From the NCBI RefSeq assembly GCF_900104795.1, contig NZ_FNTG01000001.1:1736001-1800000 (forward strand): a DNA stretch of 64,000 bases. The letters run 5' to 3'. The position numbers and the translations under genes were made by a program. The notes beneath the pieces are model-generated. The model made no database searches. It was not told where the DNA came from and saw only the letters and a list, made by a program, of their open reading frames with translations. The DNA is from Burkholderia sp. WP9. GTDB lineage: Bacteria > Pseudomonadota > Gammaproteobacteria > Burkholderiales > Burkholderiaceae. Of this stretch, positions 54,255 through 63,400 are shown piece after piece. Positions within the stretch are counted from its first letter, which is position 1; every line of letters starts with the position of its first letter.

Positions 54255-55640
54255 ATGTCCACTCAACGTTTTTTTTCTCTCCACGCGACGTGCGCGACTG
54301 TGTCGTCGTTGCGCACACCATTGATCGCCGTGGCCGTCGCCGGCCTGCTCGCGGCGTGTGGCGGCAGCACCGTCAGCGCGCCGCCGACCACCTCGAGCAC
54401 CGGTAGCGGCAGCGGCTCCGGCTCGACCACCGGCGGCACCACCACCACCAAGACCGGCACCACCGGCCTCGCCACCGCGGCCGCACAGACCACCAACGAC
54501 CTCGGCTCGACGATCGCCTCGCAGACCATTCCGGGCCTGAGCCCGCAGGTCACGCAAGGTCTCGGCAATGCCGTATCGAGCACGAGCGGCACGCTGAACG
54601 CGCTCGCCAATGCCGTGAGCAGCGGCGTCGGCCAGACCGGCACCACGGCCAACCCGGTCGGCACCACGGTTGCCGGACTCGGCTCCGTGGTCGGGTCGAC
54701 GAGCGGCGTCGTGCAAGGATTGAGCACCGCGGTCGGCGGTCTCGGCAGCGGCAATCTCGCGCCGCTGTCGCCGCTCACGACACCGTTGGCCAGCACCCTC
54801 TCCACCGCCGCAGGCGCACTAAACGCCGGAGGCGCGACACTCGGCAATTCGCTCGGCTCGGTGCCCGTGCAGCAGATCACGCAACCGATCAGCACCGCCA
54901 TTACGCCGATCGTGACAACGGCCGGCCTCGTCACGCAAACGGTCGGCACGCAGACCGGCCTCGGCGCACCGCTCGGCGGCGTGCTCGCGCAAGTGGGCGG
55001 CGCGTTGAGCGCCGCCGGCTCGCAAGTAGGCGGCGCCACGAAGAACCCGCTCGGCGCCGATCTCGGCACGGTGGTCGGCTCGCTCGGCAACACGGTGACG
55101 AATGCTGGCGGCCTCGTCAATCCGAACGGCCCGAACGGCGCCATGCCGATTCCCGGACTGATTACGAGCCTCGTCGGCAGCACGAACGTCAACGTCGCCA
55201 ATGGACCGCCCGCCAGCAGCAATCCGTTCGGCCCGCTGCAAAGTTCGCTGGCGAGTCTCGGACTTGGCAGCAATCCGGTCGGCTCGTTGTCGACGCTGCT
55301 CGGCGGCACCCCGCTCGCCGGCCTGACCTCGGCGCTAAGCGGCACGCCGCTGGGTTTGCTGACTTCCGGCCTGAATGGCACGCCGTTGAGTTCGCTGACT
55401 TCGACGCTGGGCGGTTCGGGTAGCGCTTCGAATCCGTTGTCGACGCTGACCGGCGCGCTGTCCGGCGTCACGAGCGGCACTTCGGGTAGCAGCGCTCAGC
55501 CGCTCGCGCCGGTGACCGCACTGGTCGGCCAGTTGACCGGCACGCTCAGTTCCGCGGCAGGCTCGACGAGCGGCTCGGGCACCGCGACGGGCGGCTTGAC
55601 GACCCTGCTCGGCGGCTTGCTGCCGGCAACCCATAAGTAG
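54255..55640 (+). CDS. second repeat-rich collagen-like lipoprotein (paralogue)
   Basis: A 461-residue protein with signal peptide and lipobox (LLAAC, cysteine 35). Its layout parallels the upstream gene: a Gly/Ser/Thr linker, then TVAGLGSVVGSTSGVVQGL-like repeats, with shared phrases such as TGLGAPL and QQ(V/I)TQ(T/P). The C-terminal part differs. The pair looks like a tandem duplication. GGAGG is upstream. It is probably co-transcribed with the first gene, though no promoter of its own was seen. Confidence 0.83.
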   Translation: MSTQRFFSLHATCATVSSLRTPLIAVAVAGLLAACGGSTVSAPPTTSSTGSGSGSGSTTGGTTTTKTGTTGLATAAAQTTNDLGSTIASQTIPGLSPQVTQGLGNAVSSTSGTLNALANAVSSGVGQTGTTANPVGTTVAGLGSVVGSTSGVVQGLSTAVGGLGSGNLAPLSPLTTPLASTLSTAAGALNAGGATLGNSLGSVPVQQITQPISTAITPIVTTAGLVTQTVGTQTGLGAPLGGVLAQVGGALSAAGSQVGGATKNPLGADLGTVVGSLGNTVTNAGGLVNPNGPNGAMPIPGLITSLVGSTNVNVANGPPASSNPFGPLQSSLASLGLGSNPVGSLSTLLGGTPLAGLTSALSGTPLGLLTSGLNGTPLSSLTSTLGGSGSASNPLSTLTGALSGVTSGTSGSSAQPLAPVTALVGQLTGTLSSAAGSTSGSGTATGGLTTLLGGLLPATHK

Positions 55641-55922
55641 TAAGCCTAACTGTCTTGCGGCTATCGCACGCATCATCTATCCGATGAGACTTGCTCCACG
55701 AAAGCTCATCGGATGGAGCCTGAAGCCGCGAATAGCCAATGCGCATAAACAGTCAGATTCATCACGTGCTCCGGTTTTTTCGGCGAAGGCTCAAGCCCCC
55801 CGGAGCATGTGACGTAATACATGCAAGCATGGCAGTATGCATCGAGCCACATATAAGCGTTCGCAACCCGCCCGGCCAGGCAACGTGAGCGCGACACAAG
55901 AACGGCATACGAGGAAGATCCG
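55641..55922. other. leader of the TpsB gene with two inverted repeats
   Basis: ATCCGATGAG/CTCATCGGAT (55679-55688 with 55705-55714) is a perfect 10-bp stem. CACGTGCTCCGG/CCGGAGCATGTG (55763-55774 with 55800-55811) is a 12-bp stem with one G-T pair; its loop begins with six Ts. Either could be an mRNA structure or a regulator site. No gene is supported here. Confidence 0.55.
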
Positions 55923-57632
55923 ATGAAACTCGGGTATGGCAGCACATGGACCGTCGTCGTCGCCGCGATTGCGGCGAGCACCCTACAGATGCAGGCACAC
56001 GCGCAGTCCCGCGCGGGCAGCACGGCAGTTGGCGGCAATCCCCTGGATTCGCTGCCGCAGATCAAGGCGCCCGACAAAGGGCCCAACGTGACCGTGCAAG
56101 TCGCACCGCAAGCCCCCCAACTCGAAGAATTGCTCGCCCGCCACATCACGCCCTCGCGCATTCAGGTTGAGGGCGTGAAGTCCATTCCATTCGACGACGT
56201 CGCACAACGCTTCACGCCGCTCGTCGGTAAAGACACGACAATCGGCGATCTGATCCAGGTCGCCAACGGCGTCACGAAGCTCTATCAGGATCGCGGCTTC
56301 GCGCTCTCGTTCGCGTTTGTTCCGGCGCAGACATTCGAAGGCGGCGTGGTGCGCGTGACGGTGGTGGAAGGCTACGTGTCCGCGGTCAAGGTAACGGGCA
56401 AGGCGGGCGCCGTGGAAGACAAGATCCGCGCGATCGCCGACCACATCACCGCCGACCGCCCGTTGCGGCGCGCCACCTTCGAGCGTTATGTCAACGTGCT
56501 GGGCCTGCTGCCGGGCGTGAAGGTCGCGGCCAACGTGCCGCCGCCGCAGAACACCGACGGCGCCACCACACTCGAACTGAACGTGGAGCGCAAGCCGTTC
56601 GACGTCAGCACCGGGATCGACTTCAATCACCCCGGCGTACAAGGATTGTTGACCGCCACCGAAAACGGATTGACCTCGTTCGGCGAACAATTGAGCGTGT
56701 CGGCCTTGCTGCCGAAGGGGCGTGACAACGTCACCTATCTCGCCGCGCACGGCGCGGTGCCGATCGGCAGCAACGGCCTGCTCGCGAAGATCGACGCCTC
56801 GCACTATCGCGGCAACCCGACCGACAACCCGGGACTGCCCTCTTCGATCGAACGCACGGTCATCAACGACAAGGTGGGCGGCTCGCTGGCCTATCCGATC
56901 CTCTTGAGCAACACGCAGAGCGTGATCGGCACGGCGTCGGTCTACGCGTCGCACGACGAGGATCGCTACAACAACCACGACACGGGTGCGCAGATCGGCT
57001 TCCGCTCGCAAATACGCGTCATGCAGTTGCAGGCCGACTACACCGGCGTGCAGACCGGCCAGGTACGCCGTGCGAGTGTCAACGTGGCCAAGGCGTTCGA
57101 CATTCTTGGCGCGTCGAAATCCGGCGACTCGAATGTGCCGGGCTCGCCCGTCACCAATCCGGCGTCGATCAACTTCGTGCGAACAGGCGCCAGCTTTTCG
57201 CAAACCAACGAGTGGCCGTTGAAGATCGGCACCGCGGTCTCGCTGACCGGCCAATACAGCGGCGTGTCGCTGCCCACCTCGGAACAGATCTCGTTCGGTG
57301 CGCAGCGGTTTGCGCAAGGCTATCAGCCGGGCGAAGCATCGGGCGATTCAGGCTGGGGCGCGATGTTCGAAGTCAATCGCGCTTTCACGCCGGGCTTCAC
57401 GTATCTACGCACGCTCACACCCTACGTCTCGTTCGACATGGCGCGCGTCTATCTGCATGCGGGTACGCCCTCACCTTCGAAGCTTTCATCGATCGCCTTC
57501 GGCTTCCGGATCTCGGACGCGAAGTACTACAGCCTGGATCTGTCGGTGGCCAAAGCGATTGGCGATGCACCGGTGGAAAGCGCGTCACGCAGTCCGCGCA
57601 TCAACGCGACGTTCTCCTACCAGCTGAACTGA
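55923..57632 (+). CDS. ShlB/FhaC-family outer-membrane transporter (TpsB)
   Basis: A 569-residue Omp85-superfamily protein: signal peptide (cleaved near AHAQS), short N-terminal linker, POTRA domains at about 75-235 (ITPSRIQVEGVKSIPFDDVA, EGGVVRVTVVEGYVSAVKVTG) and a C-terminal beta barrel. The conserved barrel loop usually reading VRGY reads AQGYQPGEASGDSG, so the arginine is replaced by glutamine. TpsB proteins export a partner with an N-terminal TPS domain; no such partner is adjacent. The two upstream lipoproteins are the obvious candidates. Confidence 0.88.
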   Translation: MKLGYGSTWTVVVAAIAASTLQMQAHAQSRAGSTAVGGNPLDSLPQIKAPDKGPNVTVQVAPQAPQLEELLARHITPSRIQVEGVKSIPFDDVAQRFTPLVGKDTTIGDLIQVANGVTKLYQDRGFALSFAFVPAQTFEGGVVRVTVVEGYVSAVKVTGKAGAVEDKIRAIADHITADRPLRRATFERYVNVLGLLPGVKVAANVPPPQNTDGATTLELNVERKPFDVSTGIDFNHPGVQGLLTATENGLTSFGEQLSVSALLPKGRDNVTYLAAHGAVPIGSNGLLAKIDASHYRGNPTDNPGLPSSIERTVINDKVGGSLAYPILLSNTQSVIGTASVYASHDEDRYNNHDTGAQIGFRSQIRVMQLQADYTGVQTGQVRRASVNVAKAFDILGASKSGDSNVPGSPVTNPASINFVRTGASFSQTNEWPLKIGTAVSLTGQYSGVSLPTSEQISFGAQRFAQGYQPGEASGDSGWGAMFEVNRAFTPGFTYLRTLTPYVSFDMARVYLHAGTPSPSKLSSIAFGFRISDAKYYSLDLSVAKAIGDAPVESASRSPRINATFSYQLN

Positions 57633-57722
57633 TTCGCCAAAGTGCCGCGTCCTGATTAGAGGGTCCACTATCAAACGGCGCGCGCACTTTCACGTATTCT
57701 GCGCTGACGATGTCGCGACCGG

Positions 57723-57738
57723 TGGCGCACGAGCTGCA
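57723..57738 (+). promoter_or_regulatory. weak sigma-54 promoter candidate upstream of the DUF2147 gene
   Basis: TGGCGCA-CGAG-CTGCA has the required GG-N10-GC spacing but three mismatches to consensus. It lies about 150 bp before the DUF2147 ATG. Kept as a lead because of the stronger site at 52465. Confidence 0.3.
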
Positions 57739-57891
57739 ATCCGCACGTAGCGCACCCAGCCGGACGATGCAGAACCTGAGAGGCCATGCAGACATCAGCA
57801 GGCATCACGGCGGCAAAGTACGAAGGCCGCCCGAGATGCCAATAACGCCGCGCGACCATGATCGCGCCGTCTTTAATCAAGGAGGAAGACA

Positions 57892-58377
57892 ATGACGCAA
57901 TTCACCCACCGTGCTCGCGCAATCGCGCTTCGCTCAGTCAAACATGCCGCGCTCGCCGGCGTCCTGCTCGCCAGCGCCGTGACGGCCATGGCGCAAGCCG
58001 ACAGCCCGGTCGGCACGTGGCAAACCATCGACGATCACACCGGCCAGCCCAAAGCGCTCGTGCAGATCGCGCAGGACGGCAGCGGTTCGCTGAATGGCAA
58101 GGTGATCAAGGGACTCGGCGCGAACGACCAGCCGGATCGCCGCTGCACGGCGTGCACCGACGCGCGCAAGGATCAGCTGATTCTCGGCATGACGATCATT
58201 AGCGACATGAAGAAGGACGGCGACGCCTGGGACCACGGGCAGATCCTCGACCCGGAAAACGGCAAGCTCTACAAGTGCAAGATGCACCTGGAAGACGGTG
58301 GAAACAAACTGGTCGTGCGCGGCTATATCGGCGTTTCGTTGCTGGGCCGTTCGCAGACGTGGGTGCGTCAACAATGA
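57892..58377 (+). CDS. DUF2147 domain-containing exported protein
   Basis: A 161-residue protein with a signal peptide ending near AMAQA and a DUF2147 beta-barrel-like domain: SPVGTWQTIDDHTGQPKALV, a Cys pair CTAC, and LVVRGYIGVSLLGRSQTW. Family members are periplasmic or secreted lipocalin-like proteins of unknown ligand. AGGAGG precedes the ATG. It may belong to the lipoprotein/TpsB group or stand alone. Confidence 0.85.
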   Translation: MTQFTHRARAIALRSVKHAALAGVLLASAVTAMAQADSPVGTWQTIDDHTGQPKALVQIAQDGSGSLNGKVIKGLGANDQPDRRCTACTDARKDQLILGMTIISDMKKDGDAWDHGQILDPENGKLYKCKMHLEDGGNKLVVRGYIGVSLLGRSQTWVRQQ

Positions 58378-58519
58378 TGCGCGGGTAGTTCAGATGTAAC
58401 GCGGCGAGCTCGGCGCGAGGTGCGCGCCTATGCGCCGAAGCACCTGGCAGCGCCCAGGCCACACCGCGAGAGAAATACAGGGGACTTGAGCGCGGAAGAA
58501 CCCGAGAGAGACTCACAAG

Positions 58520-58557
58520 AAACGGCCGACGATCATCATCGTTCGGCCGTTTTCTTT
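58520..58557 (+). terminator. intrinsic terminator after the DUF2147 gene
   Basis: AAACGGCCGA (58520-58529) pairs with TCGGCCGTTT (58543-58552) around a 13-nt loop, followed by a T-rich stretch. It closes the plus-strand surface block and also faces the convergent gene. Confidence 0.85.
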
Positions 58558-58583
58558 TGTTTGGAGTCGCCCGTTCGAATCCG

Positions 58584-59033
58584 TCATGCAGCGTGTTTGA
58601 AGGGCGAATTGAACACGAACGGCGAGGACGGCAGCGGCTGCGGCGATGCCGGGCTGAACACCGCAGGCGAGACGACCGCCGCTTTTTGTGTTTCGGCACT
58701 CTTCTGCTCCGCACTCACGTGCGAGCGCATCCGACCTTCCATGAGCGCGCACAACTCGACGCTCGCCGCGCCGAACAGTTGTTCCATCACCCGTTTGAGT
58801 ACGCCGGACTCATACCACGCCTTGAAGCGGCGATGGCAGGTTTGATACGACGGGTATCGACGCGGCATGGCGGACCAGGTGGCGCCGCTGTACATGACCC
58901 ACAGCACGCCGTTCAGTACCGAGCGCGTATTGGCGAGCGGCCGGCCACGCAGTTCCGAGCGCGGACGCAGTTCCGGCAGAAGAGGTGCGATACGTTGCCA
59001 TTCTTCGTCGTTGATATCACGGTAGGGATTCAT
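58584..59033 (-). CDS. stand-alone IS5-type transposase N-terminal (DUF4096) domain protein
   Basis: A 149-residue protein. Residues 1-90 match the N-terminal domain of IS5/IS4-like transposases (NDEEWQRIAPLLPELRPRSE, YSGATWSAMPRRYPSYQTCH, RRFKAWYESGVL). The DDE catalytic half is missing; instead a Gly/Ala/Ser/Pro-rich tail ends at 58584. AGGAG precedes the ATG at 59033. No terminal inverted repeats or target duplication were seen. It could be a decayed element or a domesticated DNA-binding protein. Confidence 0.7.
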   Translation of the reverse strand: MNPYRDINDEEWQRIAPLLPELRPRSELRGRPLANTRSVLNGVLWVMYSGATWSAMPRRYPSYQTCHRRFKAWYESGVLKRVMEQLFGAASVELCALMEGRMRSHVSAEQKSAETQKAAVVSPAVFSPASPQPLPSSPFVFNSPFKHAA

Positions 59034-59193
59034 GGTTTCTCCTTTGTCAAAACCTCGACAAAAGATAGCCAGTCGCCCGCGGCCGGAGAATAAGACCAAT
59101 CCGAATCTTGAAAATACGCCGGGTGCAGTTGCCCCGTTCGCCAATGCCGTGCGATCTATCGCGAAAGCACCGCCAGCGGTACCACGCGGTGTG

Positions 59194-60291
59194 TCAGGTC
59201 AGCGACGTATCGACGATCCGCCGTGGCGCGTCGAGATACTCTTTCGACTGCATTTCGACGATACGTGAGACCGTTCGGGTGAACTCGTTCGCCATCGGAC
59301 CGTCCACATACAGTTGCTCGGGCGGCACGGCGGCGGACATCAACAGTTTCACTTTGTGGTCGTAAAACACGTCGATCAACCAGGTGAAACGGCGCGCTTC
59401 CGAAGCCATGCGAGCCGACATCTGCGGCACGCCCGAGAGCACCACGGCGTGAAAGCGGCTTGCCAGTTCCAGATAGTCGTTCTGCGAGCGCGGACCGCCG
59501 CACAACGTGGCGAAGTCGAACCACACGACGCCGTCGGCGCGGCGCAGCGCCTTCAGCTCGCGTTTTTCGATATGCAGGATCGGGCTCTCGTCGGGAACGG
59601 CGGCAAGGCGACCGAATGCATCGCGCAATGCTTTGTCGGCGGCCGCGCCAAGCGGCGAGTGATATACCTCCACCTGAGCCAGGGTTCGCTGCCGGTAGTC
59701 GATGCCCGCATCGACGTTGATCACGTCGAGCTTTGCCTTGATGAGTTCGATCGCCGGCAACATCCGGTCGCGATGCAGTCCGTCCGGATACAGGGTGTCC
59801 GGATCATAGTTGGAGGTCATCACGAACTGCACGCCGTTTTCGAACAGCTTGTCGAGCAGGCGGTACAGGATCATCGCGTCGGCGATATCCGACACGTGGA
59901 ATTCGTCGAAACAGATCAGGCGGTAGCGCTTTGCGATCCGGCGCGCGAGTTCGTCGAGCGGATCGGCCTGGCCTTTCAGATCTTCTAGTTCCCGGTGCAC
60001 TTCGCGCATGAACTCGTGGAAATGCAGACGCGTTTTGCGATGCAACGGCACGATCATGTAGAAGCTGTCCATGAGGAAGCTCTTGCCGCGCCCTACACCG
60101 CCCCACATATACACGCCGCGTGGCAGATCCGGGTGGATGATCAGTTTCTTGAACGCGTTCGAGCGGCGCGACTTGTATTCGGTCCACTCTTCATAGCACC
60201 GCTGCAGACGGTCGACCGCCGCGCGTTGCGCCGGGTCCGATTGGTAACCCCGCGTCTGCAGTTCTTTTTCGTAGTATTCGGTGACGTTCAT
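59194..60291 (-). CDS. zapE: cell division protein ZapE (AFG1-like ATPase)
   Basis: A 365-residue AAA-type ATPase associated with the division ring. Walker A GGVGRGKS is at residues 64-71 and Walker B LICFDEFHV at about 129-137, followed by MTSNYDPDTLYPDGLHRDRM. Length matches ZapE. It lies downstream of lpdA on the same strand, with a hairpin between them. Confidence 0.94.
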   Translation of the reverse strand: MNVTEYYEKELQTRGYQSDPAQRAAVDRLQRCYEEWTEYKSRRSNAFKKLIIHPDLPRGVYMWGGVGRGKSFLMDSFYMIVPLHRKTRLHFHEFMREVHRELEDLKGQADPLDELARRIAKRYRLICFDEFHVSDIADAMILYRLLDKLFENGVQFVMTSNYDPDTLYPDGLHRDRMLPAIELIKAKLDVINVDAGIDYRQRTLAQVEVYHSPLGAAADKALRDAFGRLAAVPDESPILHIEKRELKALRRADGVVWFDFATLCGGPRSQNDYLELASRFHAVVLSGVPQMSARMASEARRFTWLIDVFYDHKVKLLMSAAVPPEQLYVDGPMANEFTRTVSRIVEMQSKEYLDAPRRIVDTSLT

Positions 60292-60315
60292 CGTGTTGCC
60301 GTTGCTGCAAATAGA

Positions 60316-60345
60316 AAGGCGGGAGGGAATGAACCCGCCCGCCTT
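60316..60345 (-). terminator. possible terminator between lpdA and zapE
   Basis: AAGGCGGG (60316-60323) pairs with CCCGCCTT (60338-60345), an 8-bp stem with a 14-nt loop; on the minus strand it is followed by TCTATTT. The T-run is broken, so read-through into zapE is possible. Confidence 0.55.
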
Positions 60346-60386
60346 CGTGGTAATGCCGGAGTACTGTCAGTCAGGCGTGCGCGTGA

Positions 60387-61817
60387 TTACATGTTCAGCG
60401 CGCGCTTGTCGACGGCCAGTGCCGCCTCGCGCATGACTTCCGACAGCGACGGGTGCGGATGGCAAATGCGGCCGATGTCTTCCGACGCCGCCTTGAATTC
60501 CATCGCCACCACGGCTTCCGCGATCAGGTCCGATGCGTTGGCCGAGATGATGTGCACGCCGAGCAGTTCGTCGGTCTTCGCGTCGGCGATCATCTTGACG
60601 AAACCATCCGCCTTGTTGATGCCCAGTGCGCGACCGTTCGCCATGAACGGGAACTGACCCGTCTTGATCTCGCGGCCTTCGGCCTTCAGCTGCTGCTCCG
60701 TCTTGCCGACCCATGCGATTTCCGGTTCGGTGTAGATCACCCACGGAATGCAGTTGTAGTCGATATGCGGCTTCTGACCGTCGATGATTTCGGCAACCAG
60801 CACGCCTTCGTCTTCGGCCTTGTGCGCGAGCATCGGGCCACGCACCACGTCGCCGATCGCGTACACATTCGGCACCGCCGTTGCGCAGTGGTCGTCGACG
60901 TCGATGAAACCGCGCTCGTTGGCCTTCAGGCCGATCGCTTCGAGACCGAGGTTGTCGGTGTTCGGCACGCGGCCGATCGACACGATCAGGCGGTCGGCTT
61001 CCAGCGTCTGCGCGTTGCCGTCCTTGTCCGTGTACGCAATCGTCACGCCGCTGTCGGTCGTCTTCACTTCGCCGACCTTCACGCCGACGTGGATGTCCAG
61101 ACCCTGCTTCTTGAACTGCTTGGCCGCTTCTTTAGCCAGCGCCTGATCAGCCGCGCCGAGGAATTCCGGCAGCGCTTCGAGCACGGTCACTTCCGCGCCC
61201 AGACGACGCCACACCGAACCCAGTTCCAGACCGATCACGCCTGCGCCGATCACGGCCAGCTTCTTCGGAGCCGTGTCGAAGCTCAGCGCGCCTTCGTTAT
61301 CGGCGACGATCTTGTTGTCGACCGGAATGTTCGGAAGATGGCGTGCCTTCGAACCCGTGGCGATGATCACGTTCTTTGCCGTGACCACTTCGGTTTCGCC
61401 TTCGCCGCTCACTTCGATCTGCACGCCGGCGTCCGTCTTGCCGGTGAACTTGCCGTGACCCTTGAGCCACGTGATCTTGTTCTTGCGGAACAGGAATTCG
61501 ATGCCCTTCGTCATCTTTTCGACGATGCCTTCCTTGCGGGCCAGCATCTTCGAGATATCGACCTTCACGTTTTCCACGGAGATGCCGTGGTCGGCGAGGT
61601 GATGCGACGCGTTTTCAAACTCTTCCGACGACGCGAGCAGCGCCTTCGACGGAATGCAACCCACGTTCAGACACGTGCCGCCGAGCTTCAGCGCGCCGGC
61701 CGGGTTCTTCCATTTTTCGATACATGCGACGGTCTTGCCGAGCTGCGCTGCGCGAATAGCGGCGATATAACCGCCAGGGCCTGCGCCGATCACGACGACG
61801 TCAAATTCTTTGGACAT
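60387..61817 (-). CDS. lpdA: dihydrolipoyl dehydrogenase (E3 of the 2-oxoglutarate dehydrogenase complex)
   Basis: A 476-residue FAD enzyme that reoxidises the lipoyl group of OdhB with NAD+. Motifs: [14 protein letters not shown] (FAD), the redox pair C49 and C54 in [31 protein letters not shown] (NAD) and the catalytic His-Glu region [10 protein letters not shown]. It has no fused lipoyl domain, unlike some E3 proteins of pyruvate dehydrogenase. ATG 61817 is chosen over an unsupported extension. It is the third gene after sucA and odhB. Confidence 0.97.
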   Translation of the reverse strand: MSKEFDVVVIGAGPGGYIAAIRAAQLGKTVACIEKWKNPAGALKLGGTCLNVGCIPSKALLASSEEFENASHHLADHGISVENVKVDISKMLARKEGIVEKMTKGIEFLFRKNKITWLKGHGKFTGKTDAGVQIEVSGEGETEVVTAKNVIIATGSKARHLPNIPVDNKIVADNEGALSFDTAPKKLAVIGAGVIGLELGSVWRRLGAEVTVLEALPEFLGAADQALAKEAAKQFKKQGLDIHVGVKVGEVKTTDSGVTIAYTDKDGNAQTLEADRLIVSIGRVPNTDNLGLEAIGLKANERGFIDVDDHCATAVPNVYAIGDVVRGPMLAHKAEDEGVLVAEIIDGQKPHIDYNCIPWVIYTEPEIAWVGKTEQQLKAEGREIKTGQFPFMANGRALGINKADGFVKMIADAKTDELLGVHIISANASDLIAEAVVAMEFKAASEDIGRICHPHPSLSEVMREAALAVDKRALNM

Positions 61818-61967
61818 GACAATCCTTTTGAGGGCGGAACGGCGCGCGGCCACGCTTCGTGGCGCGCGGCGTTCCTGTACTGCGGAATGCGAAAGACGTG
61901 TTGCTTGCCTGATGCTTATATGGTGCCGGCTCGCCCTACGACAAGCCGGTACCGGCCGGGCCGGTGA

Positions 61968-63260
61968 TTACAGGTCCAGCAGCAGGCGAGCCGGATCTTC
62001 CAGCGCATCCTTCATGGCGACCAGCGACAGCACCGCTTCGCGACCGTCGATGATCCGGTGGTCGTACGACAGCGCCAGGTAGTTCATCGGGCGGATCACG
62101 ATCTGGCCGTTTTCGACCACAGCGCGTTCCTTCGTGGCGTGCACGCCCAGAATCGCGGATTGCGGCGGGTTGATGATCGGGGTCGACAGCATCGAACCGA
62201 ACACACCACCGTTCGAGATCGAGAACGTGCCGCCGGTCATTTCTTCGATCGACAGCTTGCCGTCTTTCGCCTTCTGGCCGAATTCGGCGATCTTCTTCTC
62301 GATGTCGGCAAGGCTCAGCTGATCCGCATTGCGCAGGATCGGCACCACCAGACCGCGCGGCGAACCGACCGCGATACCGATGTCGAAGTAGCCGTGATAG
62401 ACGATGTCGTTACCGTCGATCGACGCGTTCACCAGCGGGAACTTCTTCAGCGCGTGAACCGCCGCCTTCACGAAGAACGACATGAAGCCGAGCTTCACGC
62501 CATGTTCCTTCTCGAACTTGTCCTTGTACTTGTTGCGCAGGTCCATCACCGGCGCCATGTTCACTTCGTTGAACGTGGTCAGGATGGCGTTGGTTTGCTG
62601 CGACTCGAGCAGACGCTCGGCGATACGAGCGCGCAGACGCGACATCGGCACGCGTTGTTCCGGGCGGTCCTTCAGCCATTGGTCAGCCGAAGCCGGCGCC
62701 TTGACGTCCGGCAGCGACGGCTTCGCAGCCTTCGGTGCGGCGGCCGGAGCCGGTGCCGGTGCCGGTGCGGCCTTGGCAGCAGGAGCGCCCGCGGTCAGCA
62801 CGTCACCCTTGGTGATGCGGCCGTCGCGGCCCGTGCCGGCGACGTCGCCCGCGCCCAGGCCCTTCTCGGCCATCAGCTTGCCGGCAGCCGGCGAAGCAGC
62901 GGTGTTCGCACCCGTTGCGGATGCGGCTTGAGCTGCCGGCGCCGGTGCAGCGGCGGGTGCCGGTGCGGCTTGCGGAGCGGGCTTCACTTCGGCTTCGACA
63001 GCAGCGGCGCCTGCCGTGCCTTCGGTGTCGATCTTGGCGATCACCTGATCAGCTACGACGGTATCGCCGTCGTTCGCGATGACTTGCGCGAGCACGCCGG
63101 CCGAGGGTGCCGGCACTTCGAGCACGACTTTGTCGGTCTCGATTTCGATGAGAATTTCGTCTTGAGCAACAGCCTCGCCGGGCTTCTTCTTCCACTGCAG
63201 CATCGTGGCTTCCGAAACCGACTCGGAGAGCTGGGGAACCTTGACTTCAACAATAGCCAT
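61968..63260 (-). CDS. odhB: dihydrolipoyllysine-residue succinyltransferase (E2 of the 2-oxoglutarate dehydrogenase complex)
   Basis: A 430-residue E2. The lipoyl domain (1-75) carries the modified lysine in [11 protein letters not shown]; an Ala/Pro hinge follows; the E3-binding domain is at about 125-160 ([20 protein letters not shown]); the catalytic domain ends with [19 protein letters not shown], with His and Asp of the active site. It transfers succinyl groups from E1 to CoA in the TCA cycle. Confidence 0.97.
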   Translation of the reverse strand: MAIVEVKVPQLSESVSEATMLQWKKKPGEAVAQDEILIEIETDKVVLEVPAPSAGVLAQVIANDGDTVVADQVIAKIDTEGTAGAAAVEAEVKPAPQAAPAPAAAPAPAAQAASATGANTAASPAAGKLMAEKGLGAGDVAGTGRDGRITKGDVLTAGAPAAKAAPAPAPAPAAAPKAAKPSLPDVKAPASADQWLKDRPEQRVPMSRLRARIAERLLESQQTNAILTTFNEVNMAPVMDLRNKYKDKFEKEHGVKLGFMSFFVKAAVHALKKFPLVNASIDGNDIVYHGYFDIGIAVGSPRGLVVPILRNADQLSLADIEKKIAEFGQKAKDGKLSIEEMTGGTFSISNGGVFGSMLSTPIINPPQSAILGVHATKERAVVENGQIVIRPMNYLALSYDHRIIDGREAVLSLVAMKDALEDPARLLLDL

Positions 63261-63400
63261 TATGAATATCCTGAATACGTATCGGGTGACGGCGCGCGAT
63301 CCATGGATCCGCCGACCGCCTGCGAACCTTGACTGCCGCGCTGATCATTCAGATGCGGCACGGGAAAGCGCCCTGCGCTTTCCCGGTTCGGCTCTTGTGA

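Noticed and set aside
52530..55640. Calling the repeat proteins true collagen triple helices or TpsA exoproteins
   Set aside because: Glycine is not strictly every third residue, and no TPS domain or haemagglutinin repeats are visible.
58584..59033. An active insertion sequence
   Set aside because: The catalytic half of the transposase is absent and no terminal inverted repeats or target-site duplication were seen.
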